In this document: in pieces, positions 17,136 to 26,364 of the stretch
Numbering within the stretch: position 1 is the first letter of the stretch
Layout of the letters: every line of letters starts with the position of its first letter
From: Pseudanabaena sp. SR411
GTDB taxonomy: Bacteria > Cyanobacteriota > Cyanobacteriia > Pseudanabaenales > Pseudanabaenaceae
Direction of reading: 5' to 3'
Assembly (NCBI RefSeq): GCF_002251945.1
Contig: NZ_NDHW01000082.1
Location: 1-45,831 of the forward strand
Length of the DNA stretch: 45,831 nt
Notes under the pieces: model-generated
The model's input: the letters and a program-made list of their open reading frames with translations, nothing else
Told to the model about the DNA's origin: nothing
Databases searched by the model: none
Program-made: the position numbers and the translations under genes

Positions 17136-17576
17136 ATGAACATACATCCTGTTGGCGAAATCCTCGATAACCAAGTTCTGCTAATTGCTTTATGTTCTAG
17201 CCTAACTGCTCAGATGCTCAAAGTGTTTATTGAGCTTGCCCAATTTGGCAAAGTTAGACCAAAGGTGATTTTTGAGACAGGTGGTATGCCAAGTTCCCAT
17301 TCGGCGTTAGTATCAGCATTAGCGACTGGGATTGGTCGCACTCAAGGATGGGACACCCCACAATTTGCGATCGCGACAGTTTTCGCTTTTATTGTGATGT
17401 ACGATGCCGCAGGTATCCGCCGCGCCGCAGGTAAGCAAGCCAAAGTTCTCAATCAAATCATGGTGGAAGTATTTGAAGAAGAACATGATCCACTTAAGGA
17501 GTTATTAGGTCATACCCCAGCCCAAGTCGTCGCTGGTTCTATCTTAGGTATCTTGCTGATGTGGTGGTTCTTATAG
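17136..17576 (+). CDS. Divergent PAP2 family phosphatase-like membrane protein
   Basis: A 146-residue membrane protein of the DivPAP (DUF212/YuiD) family. The conserved motif GGMPSSHSALVSAL (about residues 48-61) carries the PSSH acid-phosphatase signature, and YDAAGIRRAAGKQA follows. About three to four hydrophobic helices are visible (residues 11-27, 75-90 and 128-145 the clearest). PAP2 relatives remove phosphate from prenyl diphosphates or lipids, and the position directly after crtE makes an isoprenoid diphosphate a reasonable but unproven substrate. It starts 45 bp after crtE. Its stop codon is inside the stem of the convergent terminator shared with urtE. Confidence 0.85.
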   Translation: MNIHPVGEILDNQVLLIALCSSLTAQMLKVFIELAQFGKVRPKVIFETGGMPSSHSALVSALATGIGRTQGWDTPQFAIATVFAFIVMYDAAGIRRAAGKQAKVLNQIMVEVFEEEHDPLKELLGHTPAQVVAGSILGILLMWWFL

Positions 17577-17630
17577 AATTCACAAAAAAAAGAGGACTGC
17601 ATAGCAGTCCTCTTTTTTTTGTGAATTCTA
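17574..17630. terminator. Bidirectional terminator shared by the DivPAP gene and urtE
   Basis: A perfect 27-bp stem (17574-17600 with 17604-17630) with an ATA loop, including an A8/T8 pair of tracts around a GC-rich apex. The left end is the stop codon TAG of the plus-strand gene and the right end is the stop codon TAG of urtE on the minus strand, so the stem contains both stops. This is a strong convergent terminator. Confidence 0.9.
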
Positions 17631-18350
17631 CACAGCTAGGAATTTCTGAATAACTTCGTTACTTAGTTCTGCTGTTTTGCCCGAAGCGACAATACCGCCT
17701 TTTTGCATGGCGTAATACCAATCTGCTTGGCGGACAAAGTGCAAATGCTGCTCTACTAACAAAATCGAAATTCCAGTAGTTGCCACAATATGCTTAACTG
17801 CCGATTCAATTTCTAAAATAATTGATGGCTGAATTCCTTCTGTCGGTTCATCGAGAATCAATAATCTTGGTTGTCCCATTAAAGCACGGGCGATCGCTAA
17901 TTGTTGTTGCTGACCGCCGCTAAGGTCGCCACCCATACGATTTAGCATCGATTTCAATACTGGGAATAGCTCATACACCATATCTAACAGGTTTTGGCGC
18001 ACTGCAGGACTGACAGGACGTGATTCTAAACCAAGTAAAAGATTTTCTCTGACGGTCATACGGGGCATTACTTCCCGACCTTGAGGTACATAGCCCACAC
18101 CCATTCTGGCGCGTTGATCGGGAGTAAGTTGGGTGATATCTTTCCCAAAGAAAGAAACATCCCCTTGTCTAGGTTTTAGCAATCCCATGATCGTTTTTAA
18201 CAGAGTTGTCTTACCTACTCCATTACGACCAATTAGACAAACCATTTTGCCAGAAGCCACACCCATATCCACATTGCGGAGAATATGGCTTTCACCGTAA
18301 TAAACATTGAGATTATTAATTTGTAAAATCGGATCGTAAGTATCTTCCAC
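17628..18350 (-). CDS. urtE: Urea ABC transporter ATP-binding subunit UrtE
   Basis: A 240-residue LivF-type ATPase, the second nucleotide-binding subunit of the high-affinity urea transporter. Walker A is GRNGVGKTT, the signature LSGGQQQQLAIARAL is present, Walker B is LLILDEPTEGIQPS and the H-loop is VEQHL. The phrase YYGESHILRNVDM is typical of UrtE among branched-chain-type ATPases. It begins at GTG 18350, sharing one base with the urtD stop, so the pair is translationally coupled. It is last in the operon and ends in the shared terminator. Confidence 0.95.
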   Translation of the reverse strand: MEDTYDPILQINNLNVYYGESHILRNVDMGVASGKMVCLIGRNGVGKTTLLKTIMGLLKPRQGDVSFFGKDITQLTPDQRARMGVGYVPQGREVMPRMTVRENLLLGLESRPVSPAVRQNLLDMVYELFPVLKSMLNRMGGDLSGGQQQQLAIARALMGQPRLLILDEPTEGIQPSIILEIESAVKHIVATTGISILLVEQHLHFVRQADWYYAMQKGGIVASGKTAELSNEVIQKFLAV

Positions 18351-19099
18351 TATTCTTCCTCCTGATGACCAAGATATACTTCAATTACTCTTGGATCGTT
18401 CTGCACTTCTTCAAAATTGCCTTCACAAAGTACACTGCCTTGATGTAAAACGGTAACCTTGCGCGCAATTTGACGCACAAACTCCATATCATGCTCAATG
18501 ACAATAATGGAATGGGATTCCGCTAACGACATCAAGAGTTCACCAGTTTTTTCGGTTTCTTCGTCAGTCAAACCTGCAACAGGTTCATCCACTAATAACA
18601 GATCTGGAGACTGAGCAATTAACATGCCAATTTCTAGCCATTGTTTTTCACCGTGGGAGAGATACTCTGCTTTCATCCCCGATTTGTGGCTGAGTCCGAT
18701 GGTTTTCAAAAGATCATTGACTTTCTGCTTCTCAACGACTGTTGGGGGTTTAAACAATGTTGAGAAGACATTCTTGTTCGGATTACTAGCTAGCTCTAAG
18801 TTCTCCCTTGGTGTGAGATTGAGATATACACGCGGTGTTTGAAACTTACGTCCCACACCCATTCTGGCTATTTTATGCTCAGAAAGCGATCGCGTATTTT
18901 TGCCTTTAAATCTGACTTGCCCTTGGGTAGGTTTCACTTTGCCCGTAATCACATCTAGGAATGTGGTTTTACCCGCACCATTAGGTCCAATAATGACTCT
19001 TAGCTCACCTTGTTCCATATCAAAGTTCAAGTTATTAATGGCTTTAAAACCATCAAAACTAACTGTGACATCTTCAATTTCTAGGATTTTCCCTTTCAC
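18350..19099 (-). CDS. urtD: Urea ABC transporter ATP-binding subunit UrtD
   Basis: A 249-residue LivG-type ATPase. Walker A is GPNGAGKTT, and the signature appears in the relaxed form LSHGEKQWLEIGMLI usual for UrtD/LivG. Walker B is LLLVDEPVAGLTDEE and the H-loop is VIEHDM. The start is GTG 19099 inside the 3' end of urtC, overlapping by 26 bp, so expression is coupled. It energises urea import with UrtE through the UrtB/UrtC channel. Confidence 0.95.
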   Translation of the reverse strand: MKGKILEIEDVTVSFDGFKAINNLNFDMEQGELRVIIGPNGAGKTTFLDVITGKVKPTQGQVRFKGKNTRSLSEHKIARMGVGRKFQTPRVYLNLTPRENLELASNPNKNVFSTLFKPPTVVEKQKVNDLLKTIGLSHKSGMKAEYLSHGEKQWLEIGMLIAQSPDLLLVDEPVAGLTDEETEKTGELLMSLAESHSIIVIEHDMEFVRQIARKVTVLHQGSVLCEGNFEEVQNDPRVIEVYLGHQEEE

Positions 19100-20270
19100 T
19101 TTGCACCTCTGGATCTAACTCAAGACTAGGATATGTAACCGTCGGTCTGCCAAAAAAGATTCTCTTAAAAAGCAATACGCCGCTTGTGCGACACCAACCA
19201 ACTAAACCATCGGGTAGTACCATGACCACAATCAAGAACATTGCTCCCTGAAAGAATAGCCAAATTTCGGGGAATTGCTCACTCAGTAAGCTCTTAGCAA
19301 AGTTGACTAAAATTGTGCCAATTAATGCACCGATCAATGTAGCGCGACCGCCCACAGCTACCCAAATTACCATTTCAATGGAAAGAGCGATATCCATTGA
19401 TTTGGGGGAGATGATTCCAGTTTGCGGCGTAAATAATGCGCCGCCAATGCCTGCTAAAACGGCTGAAATCGCAAATACTAATACTTTAAATCCCGTGGGA
19501 TCATAGCCAGAGAAGCGAGCGCGGTTTTCATCATCTCTCAAAGCAACTAACAAGCGCCCAAACCTGCCACTAGTCAGCCATCGGCAAAGCGCATAGGCTA
19601 GTCCTAAAAAGACCACAGTTAAAATATAGAAAACTCTTTGGGTTTCAGGAGCATTGATATCGTAGCCAAAAATGGTCTTGAAATCAGTTAGTCCATTTGT
19701 GCCATTAATCAGTTGCTGCTGACCGTTGAAGAAGTTGAAAAAGATGATCGTAGTGGCTTGGGTGAGAATCGAGAAATACACACCACGAATCCGATTTCTA
19801 AATACTAAATATCCTAAAATTGCACCGACGATCGCAGGAATAAGGACGATCGCTAAAACCGTAAATTGGAAAGAATAAAATGGTTCCCAAAGGGCGGGAA
19901 GTTTATTAATGCCATAGAGAGGCATAAATTCAGGCAGCTTTTGCGTAGACTCAGCAGGGAATTGCAGTTTTAAGTGCATGGCAAGGGCATAGCCTCCCAA
20001 GCCAAAAAACACCCCGTGACCTAAACTTAAGAGTCCAGTAAATCCCCAAATTAAGTCAATTCCTAGTCCAACGATCGCTAAAGCTAAGAATCGACCTAAC
20101 ATGGTAATTCTGAAAGCTTGACCAGTTGCTGTAAAAATTGCGGGGATCACAAAAACAAGGATCAGAGCGATCGCTAAGCCGACACCAACTTCAATCCCTA
20201 GCGATCGCCAATTTTTCTGAGATGTCGATGGAGTTGGAATAGTTTGAGAAATATCTTCTATCATGCTCAT
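19074..20270 (-). CDS. urtC: Urea ABC transporter permease UrtC
   Basis: A 398-residue LivM-type permease. About eight to ten hydrophobic helices can be seen, with the cytoplasmic coupling segment GRLLVALRDDENRARFSGYD. The conserved GLLSLGHGVFFGLGGYALAMH is the family signature. A polar loop near residues 115-135 and the NGTNGLTDF segment are standard for UrtC. Two ATGs lie at the start (MSM), and the outer one is used here. It lies 30 bp downstream of urtB and overlaps urtD. Confidence 0.95.
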   Translation of the reverse strand: MSMIEDISQTIPTPSTSQKNWRSLGIEVGVGLAIALILVFVIPAIFTATGQAFRITMLGRFLALAIVGLGIDLIWGFTGLLSLGHGVFFGLGGYALAMHLKLQFPAESTQKLPEFMPLYGINKLPALWEPFYSFQFTVLAIVLIPAIVGAILGYLVFRNRIRGVYFSILTQATTIIFFNFFNGQQQLINGTNGLTDFKTIFGYDINAPETQRVFYILTVVFLGLAYALCRWLTSGRFGRLLVALRDDENRARFSGYDPTGFKVLVFAISAVLAGIGGALFTPQTGIISPKSMDIALSIEMVIWVAVGGRATLIGALIGTILVNFAKSLLSEQFPEIWLFFQGAMFLIVVMVLPDGLVGWCRTSGVLLFKRIFFGRPTVTYPSLELDPEVQSERENPRN

Positions 20271-20300
20271 TTGTCTATTACATACTGATGTTCAGGACAC

Positions 20301-21470
20301 TTACAACTCTACTGATCGACCTTTTTGAGGGAACATGCCCGCAGGCTTATACTGTAAGAATGCAACAATCGCAAGGAAAAGCAGTACTTTTGCCATGCTG
20401 GTAGTACCAAAGAAAGTGAAAAATCCTGCTACGGGACTTGTGGGGCCAAACAAAGTGACAAAGGTTTGTGAACCAAATAGATAGCTGGTGATCCCAATCG
20501 CCATCGCTGCCGCAATACTGCCAATTAACTTACCGACACCGCCAACTACTACCACCATAAAGGTATCAACGATATAGTTCTGTCCAGTATTTGGTCCAAC
20601 CGATCCAAGGAAGCTAACTGCACAGCCTGCAATTCCTGCTAGTCCTGAACCAAGAGAAAAAGTAAGTGCGTCAACGGTTTTGGTAGGAATGCCCAAACAA
20701 GAACTCATTTGACGGTTTTGCATAACCGCACGGATGCGTAAACCCCAAGGTGATTTCTCTAGAAATAGATAAATACTAATTACGCAAACAATTGTGAGAA
20801 CAATGATAAATAAACGTACATAGGGAAACTGGATTGAGCCAATCTCCATACCACCGCGCAACCATTTCGGAGCAGTTACATCTACGTTTTGCGCTCCAAA
20901 CCAAGGTTGAGTCACCGCAATCTTATAGGTTTGAGCCATCAATACAGCTACAGTACCTGAAATGGCTAGGGACAGGGGTAAGAGAATCGCGATCGCCCAG
21001 TTACGAATAGATTCCCAATTTGGTCTTTTCTGGAGAATCCACACCCCCACAAAATACAAAATGCTAAAAACTACTAAACCAACTAAGATGACCCAATTGA
21101 CGCTACGGACAAATTGTTGAAAAATCAGGCTCACGCCCCAAGTTGCCAAAAGCGTCTCAAGCGGTCGTCCATACAGATGGCGAATTACTCCTTTTTCTAA
21201 AAGGAAGCCAATCCCTGCGGTCACGAGAAAAGCAGCAATTAGTGCGGCAAAAACATAGAAATCTGTCCAAGGTTCTCCCAACTTTTTGAAGCCATTCTGC
21301 ACCACAAAAGTTGTATAGGCTCCAAACATCATCAGTTCGCCATGAGCCATATTAATTACGCCCATCAAACCAAAGACGATCGCTAAACCTAGTGCAGCCA
21401 GTAACAAAACAGAACCTGTACTGATGCCGTTAAATACTCCTTGAAGAAGTTGAAGAAGATTCTCTGTCAT
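20301..21470 (-). CDS. urtB: Urea ABC transporter permease UrtB
   Basis: A 389-residue LivH-type permease. The N-terminal motif GLAIVFGLMGVINMAHGELMMFGAYT is diagnostic of the family (positions 27-52), and the coupling region SPWGLRIRAVMQNRQMSSCLGI follows in the middle. About eight membrane segments are evident. It pairs with UrtC. A 139-bp gap that holds a 48-bp perfect palindrome separates it from urtA, which may set the ratio of binding protein to permease. Confidence 0.95.
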   Translation of the reverse strand: MTENLLQLLQGVFNGISTGSVLLLAALGLAIVFGLMGVINMAHGELMMFGAYTTFVVQNGFKKLGEPWTDFYVFAALIAAFLVTAGIGFLLEKGVIRHLYGRPLETLLATWGVSLIFQQFVRSVNWVILVGLVVFSILYFVGVWILQKRPNWESIRNWAIAILLPLSLAISGTVAVLMAQTYKIAVTQPWFGAQNVDVTAPKWLRGGMEIGSIQFPYVRLFIIVLTIVCVISIYLFLEKSPWGLRIRAVMQNRQMSSCLGIPTKTVDALTFSLGSGLAGIAGCAVSFLGSVGPNTGQNYIVDTFMVVVVGGVGKLIGSIAAAMAIGITSYLFGSQTFVTLFGPTSPVAGFFTFFGTTSMAKVLLFLAIVAFLQYKPAGMFPQKGRSVEL

Positions 21471-21514
21471 GTTTCTATCAACATTATTTATCAGTATTCG
21501 GTATTGAAATCAAT

Positions 21515-21562
21515 AGTACAAAGTGTAGAGGCAGTTCATGAACTGCCTCTACACTTTGTACT
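21515..21562. repeat. 48-bp perfect palindrome between urtA and urtB
   Basis: AGTACAAAGTGTAGAGGCAG leads into the centre TTCATGAA and then the exact reverse complement, centred at 21538.5. It lies in the 139-bp gap between the abundant binding-protein gene and the first permease gene. It could attenuate read-through or protect the urtA transcript 3' end. Confidence 0.8.
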
Positions 21563-21609
21563 TAATGCATAAGTCTTAAGCGTTTAAATACACTTAAGCA
21601 AACAGAAGC

Positions 21610-22944
21610 TTATGCCTTCTTAAATTTGCCACCTTTAGCTTTATCAGAGTAATCACAGTAGTAACCTTTAGTTTCGGCAACAAATTGGTTCCAAGGTAAT
21701 GGAGCAACTGCTTCTTTAGTCTCGTTAACAACCTTAAACTGACCATCGGCTGTAACTTCGCCAATACGCACAAACTTGGAAAGGTGATGGCTGTTTTCCA
21801 TTGTCACCTTACCTTCAGGAGCATCAAAGGTTTGACCAAGAGCAGCCATTCTTACAGCTTCGAGATCATCAGCTTTACCTGCTTTCTTGACAGCTTGCGC
21901 CCAAATGTTGACGGCAATATAACCAGCTTCCATGGGATCGTTAGTAACGCGATCTGCGCCATACTTAGCTTTGAAAGCTTCCACAAACTTCTTGTTAGCA
22001 GGGTTATCAACAGTCATGAAGTAGTTCCAAGCTGCATAGTGACCCTTCAGGAATTCAGGACCGATCGCCTTAACTTCTTCTTCAGCGATACTGACGGACA
22101 TCGAAGGATATTTATCAGCAGTTAGCCCAGCACCTTGCATCTGTTTGAAGAAGGCAACGTTACTATCACCGTTGAGTGAGTTGTAAATTACACCACCATT
22201 TGGCAAAGCTTGCTTGATCTTGGCGATGATTGGAGTTACTTCAGAGTTGCCCAAGGGTAGGTAATCTTCGCCAACTACCTTACCACCAGAAGCTTCTAAT
22301 TGAGCCTTGATGATGGTATTAGCTGTACGAGGGAATACATAGTCAGAGCCAACTAGGAAGAATTCTTTGCCCTTGTTCTTGAGCAACCATTCTACAGAAG
22401 GTTCAATTTGTTGGTTAGGAGCAGCACCAGTGTAGAAGATATTCTTCGAGCATTCTTGTCCTTCATATTGGACAGGATAGAAGAGTAAATGATCCTTGGA
22501 TTCAAATACTGGTAGTACGGCTTTGCGACTTGCTGAAGTCCAGCAACCGAAGACAACTACAACTTTGTCTTGGTCAATTAATTTCTTGGCTTTCTCGGCA
22601 AATGTTGGCCAGTCAGAAGCGCCATCTTCAACGATCGCTTCAATTTGCTTGCCTAGTACACCACCAGCCTTGTTAATTTCTTCGATCGCAAGTTGGGTGG
22701 CATCTACGAGGCTCTTCTCGCTGATCGCCATAGTGCCACTCAAAGAGTGCAAAATACCAACCTTAATCGTGCCACCACTAGCTGCGGCTGTGCTTGTGGC
22801 TGTAGGTGATGCAGCAGCAGTAGTTGCGGCAGTGGTTGTAGTGGCTGGGGGAGTAGCTGGCGCACAGGCTTTAATTAAACTACTAATTCCAAGGGCAGCA
22901 GAGCCATAAACGATAAACTTACGACGATTCATTTGACTGCTCAT
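21610..22944 (-). CDS. urtA: Urea ABC transporter substrate-binding protein UrtA
   Basis: A 444-residue periplasmic binding protein for urea, anchored as a lipoprotein. The N-terminus has a twin-arginine-like start [14 protein letters not shown] and a lipobox-like SLIKAC with Cys27, followed by an Ala/Thr/Pro-rich spacer (residues 30-57). The mature domain starts with [17 protein letters not shown], the classic first strand of the LivJ/AmiC fold, and contains [19 protein letters not shown] and the C-terminal [17 protein letters not shown]. Length is as expected. It is the first gene of the urt operon, and an NtcA box lies 145 bp upstream of its start. Confidence 0.95.
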   Translation of the reverse strand: MSSQMNRRKFIVYGSAALGISSLIKACAPATPPATTTTAATTAAASPTATSTAAASGGTIKVGILHSLSGTMAISEKSLVDATQLAIEEINKAGGVLGKQIEAIVEDGASDWPTFAEKAKKLIDQDKVVVVFGCWTSASRKAVLPVFESKDHLLFYPVQYEGQECSKNIFYTGAAPNQQIEPSVEWLLKNKGKEFFLVGSDYVFPRTANTIIKAQLEASGGKVVGEDYLPLGNSEVTPIIAKIKQALPNGGVIYNSLNGDSNVAFFKQMQGAGLTADKYPSMSVSIAEEEVKAIGPEFLKGHYAAWNYFMTVDNPANKKFVEAFKAKYGADRVTNDPMEAGYIAVNIWAQAVKKAGKADDLEAVRMAALGQTFDAPEGKVTMENSHHLSKFVRIGEVTADGQFKVVNETKEAVAPLPWNQFVAETKGYYCDYSDKAKGGKFKKA

Positions 22945-23089
22945 TAAACTTTAACGCCTCCAAACTATTGAATTCTATTTAAAAAAATTGACTTAACAAT
23001 CTAGGATGGAGGTTAAACCTCACTCCTCTCACACTGATCAATCAAAGATGATAGCTTCACAATCCTGATATAGTTAATCTCAACAGGTT

Positions 23090-23103
23090 GTATCGCAGGA
23101 TAC
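23090..23103 (-). promoter_or_regulatory. NtcA binding site upstream of urtA
   Basis: GTATCGCAGGATAC is a perfect match to the NtcA consensus GTA-N8-TAC. It lies 146 bp upstream of the urtA start. On the urtA strand a TATATC sequence follows 17 bp beyond the box, a shorter spacing than the usual 20-24 bp, so the exact promoter is uncertain. NtcA activates urea-transport genes under nitrogen limitation in cyanobacteria (established for Anabaena). Confidence 0.7.
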
Positions 23104-23254
23104 TTTTTTTGACCATTGCTTTTCTCATAATTCACCTCTGACAGCAATTTGCGATTGCATAAAACAACCAAACTTTTTGTTAACAACTTTGCTATACAGC
23201 GCTCTTTTTTGTCTTTTAATGAAAAACTAAGTTTTTCGTCAGAATTAATGCTAC

Positions 23255-23365
23255 AGCTGTAGTCACTTGATATTAGGAAAAATCAAAACCCAAGAAGCGA
23301 GTAACGGTGCTTTGCGCCGCCATTTGTCTTCTGGGTTTATGTACTAACAAGATTGGCGACAGCTT
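23255..23365. repeat. MITE-like repeat, degenerate copy
   Basis: A worn palindrome at 23286-23338 (AAACCCAAGAAG left, CTTCTGGGTTT right, apex GGTGC-TTT-GCGCC) is followed by TTTATGT...ACAAGATTGGCGACAGCT. The same order, palindrome then TTTATGT then GGCGACAGCT, appears in the 28308-28395 element, with AGCTGT at the opposite end in both. Confidence 0.6.
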
Positions 23366-23389
23366 CCCACTAAAGAAATAGGCATATAA

Positions 23390-23430
23390 AGCCAAGAAAT
23401 AGCGGGGCTTTGCCCCGCTATTTCTTGGCT
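23390..23430. terminator. 19-bp perfect hairpin downstream of the PAS-GGDEF-EAL gene
   Basis: Arms 23390-23408 and 23412-23430 around a TTT loop. It lies about 90 bp past the stop of the minus-strand PAS-GGDEF-EAL gene and probably ends its transcript, although no T-run is seen on that side. Confidence 0.65.
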
Positions 23431-23518
23431 GTGAAGGGAGTAACTACTAATTTGGTATTGTTACTACTTTTCCACTCAAGAAGTTAGTGCGTGGGAAAGT
23501 AGTAAATGATGGTGATAT

Positions 23519-26080
23519 TTAGGGAAATAAATATAGATTAGTAGCCTCTAGTAGTTCTTCCACTTCATCTTGACTAAGAGGCTTTGAGAATAGATATCCC
23601 TGACCAAATTGGTATCCAAGTTCTTGTAACCGTTTTAATTGCTGCAATGTTTCAATACCTTCAGCGATCGCCTCAAGCTCTAATTGTTCACTGAGAGTGG
23701 CAATTGTTTCTACAATTCGATGATTTTTTTTGCCTTCTTGTATTTGGTTTACAAATGAGCGATCAATTTTTAAGTTATTCATTGGTAACCGATGGAGGTA
23801 ATTTAGCGATGAATAGCCTGTACCAAAATCATCCAGACTAATTTGGATGCCTTTTTCTTTCAATCGCGTCAGTATCATAATTGTTGATTCGATATCTTCA
23901 ATTAACATACTTTCAGTAATCTCTAAGGTTAGACAGCTTGCTTTTAATTGGGTTTGAGCAAGAATGTCACCAATTTCCTCAACTAGTTCTGATCTTCGTA
24001 AATCCTGAGCTGAAAGATTAACACTGATCTTTAAATCCGAGATATTAGGAAAAGTAGTTTGCCATTTTACAAGTTGCTGACAGGCTGTCTGTAATGCCCA
24101 ATAGCTTAGACTTGTAATCAATCCAATCTCTTCAGTTACGGCAATGAATTCTAGAGGATATCGCAAGCCTTGATTGGGGCGTTGCCAGCGAATCAGAGCC
24201 TCAAATCCCATCAGATATCCATTACTCAGAGACACAATTGGCTGATAGTGCAGTATAAATTCTTGGCTATCGATCGCCCGACGCAAATCATTTTCTAGAT
24301 GCATTCGGTTGAGAGCTTGCTTGTGCATCTCTACATCAAAAATTTCATACCTTGCTTTTCCTTTTGTTTTGGCTCGATACATGGCAATGTCGGCATCTCG
24401 TAGTAGGTGAGATGCTTGTTCATAATCTTTAGTGCTGACTACAACACCAATGCTAGAGGTCGTATATACATTGCGATCTTCAATGATGGTGGGGATTTTT
24501 AACTCAGCAAAGATCCTTTCCGTAGCATTAATAACTTCTTGAATATCCTTAATTTCTTCGAGTAGAATAACAAACTCATCGCCCCCTAAACGTGCCACAA
24601 GATCAATCTCACGAAATGTTGCTTTTAGTTTCTTTGCGATCGCAATTAGCAACTTATCGCCTGCTAAATGCCCTAGGCTATCGTTAATGACTTTAAAGCG
24701 ATCTAGATCGAGAAATAAGACTGCAAAGTGATAATTTTCAAGACGTTTAGAGCGATGAATTGCTAATTCCAATCGTTCTATCAACAGATGACGATTAGGT
24801 AATCCTGTTAAGGAATCATGGAGAGCATTGTACTTTAGCTTGGTCTGGACTTGAATCCGTTCAGTAACATCACGGGAAGTCGTTTGGAGTTGGACAACTT
24901 GTCCTGTTGCATCAATGATGGTCTTGGTGAGTGTCTCAAACCAAATATAATTACCAGATTTCTGGCGCATTCGATAGGTAATCGGGATTGGGTTGCCACG
25001 GATTGCCGATTCATGGGATTCATGACGAATGCGATCTCGATCATCGGGATGAAAAAAACTATAGGGATCTTGATCGAACATTTCACTGTAATGATAGCCA
25101 AGCAAAGGCTCACAGGAAGGACTTACATAGAGGTATCGACCATCGGGATAATGAAGACAGACCAAATCATTAATATTTTCTGCTAGTAATCGATAGAGTC
25201 TTTCACTCTCCCGCAAGCCGATTTCTGCTCGCTTACGGTTCGTAATATCACGAATTAAGATAATCGCTTCGTTATCGCCACTGACCACAATACGAGCTTC
25301 TTCGTAGCGACATTCACCATTAATTAAAATTTGATATTCATGAAATTGGATTTTCCCCGTTTGAAACGCCTGCTCGACATAGTACATGCGTTGTGGTCCA
25401 AGTTCTGGTGAAAGAACATCCAATATACATTTGCCAATCAATTGATCGGGTGGAATCTCAAACTTGAGTTCATCAGATGAAATTGCATCTAGATAAACCC
25501 CATCGCGAGTTACACGCAAAATCAGATCGGGGATTGCATCGAGCAAAGCTTGATTGGTAGCAACAGCTTGACGTAAGTTTTCTTCAGCTTGCTTGCGATC
25601 GCTGATGTCCTGAAAAGTAGCGATCGCATAAATAACTTGTCCTTGATTATTAAAGATTGGAGTTGCTGTCACCTCCAAAGGAACTACCTGATCAAGACGA
25701 TGAATTTCTAAATCTCTGACCTGAACCGTTTCACCAGCAAAAGCACGATTACTAGGTAAGTTTTGAATGGGATAAGGTTCTTGACTATCCACATGGTAAA
25801 TCTGGAAGGCTTCAGAAAGGCGATCGGTTTCCGACTCTGAGAAACGATTTGTGCCTAGTAATGCTCGACCAATATTATTAATATAAATTAGTTGTCCCGT
25901 TGAGTCATGGACAGCAATCCCAATAGGTGTAGCATCTAAAAATTGAACCAGACGGCTTTCACTTTCTAATAAAGCCACATTCGCCAGTAGTGAATCTACA
26001 AGCTGCTTAACTTTAATCGGTGTGTTTTCCCAATCTTCTGGAGAAACTTGCTCAAGCAATGAAGGAGACTGTTTTTCCAT
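23519..26080 (-). CDS. PAS-PAS-PAS-GGDEF-EAL cyclic-di-GMP turnover protein
   Basis: About 853 residues if ATG 26080 is used; an in-frame GTG lies two codons further out. Three PAS sensor modules follow each other (about 45-165, 170-290 and 290-415), each ending in a PAC-like segment such as QDISDRKQAEENLR and DVTERIQVQ. The GGDEF domain (about 420-585) has an intact RLGGDEFVILL and the inhibitory I-site REID five residues before it, so cyclase activity with product feedback is plausible. The EAL domain (about 595-850) has FEALIRW, DDFGTGYSSL and AEGIETL, so phosphodiesterase residues are intact too. No membrane segment is evident, so it is a soluble sensor. No haem or flavin ligand is obvious for the PAS domains. 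The gene stands alone. Confidence 0.9.
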   Translation of the reverse strand: MEKQSPSLLEQVSPEDWENTPIKVKQLVDSLLANVALLESESRLVQFLDATPIGIAVHDSTGQLIYINNIGRALLGTNRFSESETDRLSEAFQIYHVDSQEPYPIQNLPSNRAFAGETVQVRDLEIHRLDQVVPLEVTATPIFNNQGQVIYAIATFQDISDRKQAEENLRQAVATNQALLDAIPDLILRVTRDGVYLDAISSDELKFEIPPDQLIGKCILDVLSPELGPQRMYYVEQAFQTGKIQFHEYQILINGECRYEEARIVVSGDNEAIILIRDITNRKRAEIGLRESERLYRLLAENINDLVCLHYPDGRYLYVSPSCEPLLGYHYSEMFDQDPYSFFHPDDRDRIRHESHESAIRGNPIPITYRMRQKSGNYIWFETLTKTIIDATGQVVQLQTTSRDVTERIQVQTKLKYNALHDSLTGLPNRHLLIERLELAIHRSKRLENYHFAVLFLDLDRFKVINDSLGHLAGDKLLIAIAKKLKATFREIDLVARLGGDEFVILLEEIKDIQEVINATERIFAELKIPTIIEDRNVYTTSSIGVVVSTKDYEQASHLLRDADIAMYRAKTKGKARYEIFDVEMHKQALNRMHLENDLRRAIDSQEFILHYQPIVSLSNGYLMGFEALIRWQRPNQGLRYPLEFIAVTEEIGLITSLSYWALQTACQQLVKWQTTFPNISDLKISVNLSAQDLRRSELVEEIGDILAQTQLKASCLTLEITESMLIEDIESTIMILTRLKEKGIQISLDDFGTGYSSLNYLHRLPMNNLKIDRSFVNQIQEGKKNHRIVETIATLSEQLELEAIAEGIETLQQLKRLQELGYQFGQGYLFSKPLSQDEVEELLEATNLYLFP

Positions 26081-26364
26081 AAACACAAAATTGATAAAAT
26101 CTAGTAATTTAGATGTCTATCAATTGTATATATTTTATAAGCTAATAGTTTTTAGATTATCACTTTATTGTTAGTTCTAAAAAAGTGATAAATTGCTGAG
26201 TAGCGCAAGGTAATTCATTACTCCTTTAAAGACTTTTTCGTAAAGTATGTAATCAAGCAAAAAATTTACTAAATTTAAGAGATATTATGAAAGGATACTC
26301 TCTAAAAGTCAGCTCTTCATCAAATTTAGGATTACTATACGAGTTCACCTCAAAGTCATTAAAA
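26081..26364. other. AT-rich gap between the PAS-GGDEF-EAL gene and ureG
   Basis: About 280 bp. It has a 10-bp inverted repeat TTATCACTTT (26157-26166) with AAAGTGATAA (26182-26191). Nothing else is supported; a 38-codon frame at 26287 is considered chance. Confidence 0.45.

Larger units (their letters stand above)
22945..23518. other. urtA upstream region with regulatory site and repeats
   Basis: A 574-bp gap between the end of the PAS-GGDEF-EAL gene and urtA. It contains the NtcA box (23090-23103), a repeat element with a degenerate palindrome (23255-23365) and a perfect 19-bp hairpin (23390-23430). No open frame looks like a protein. Confidence 0.6.
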
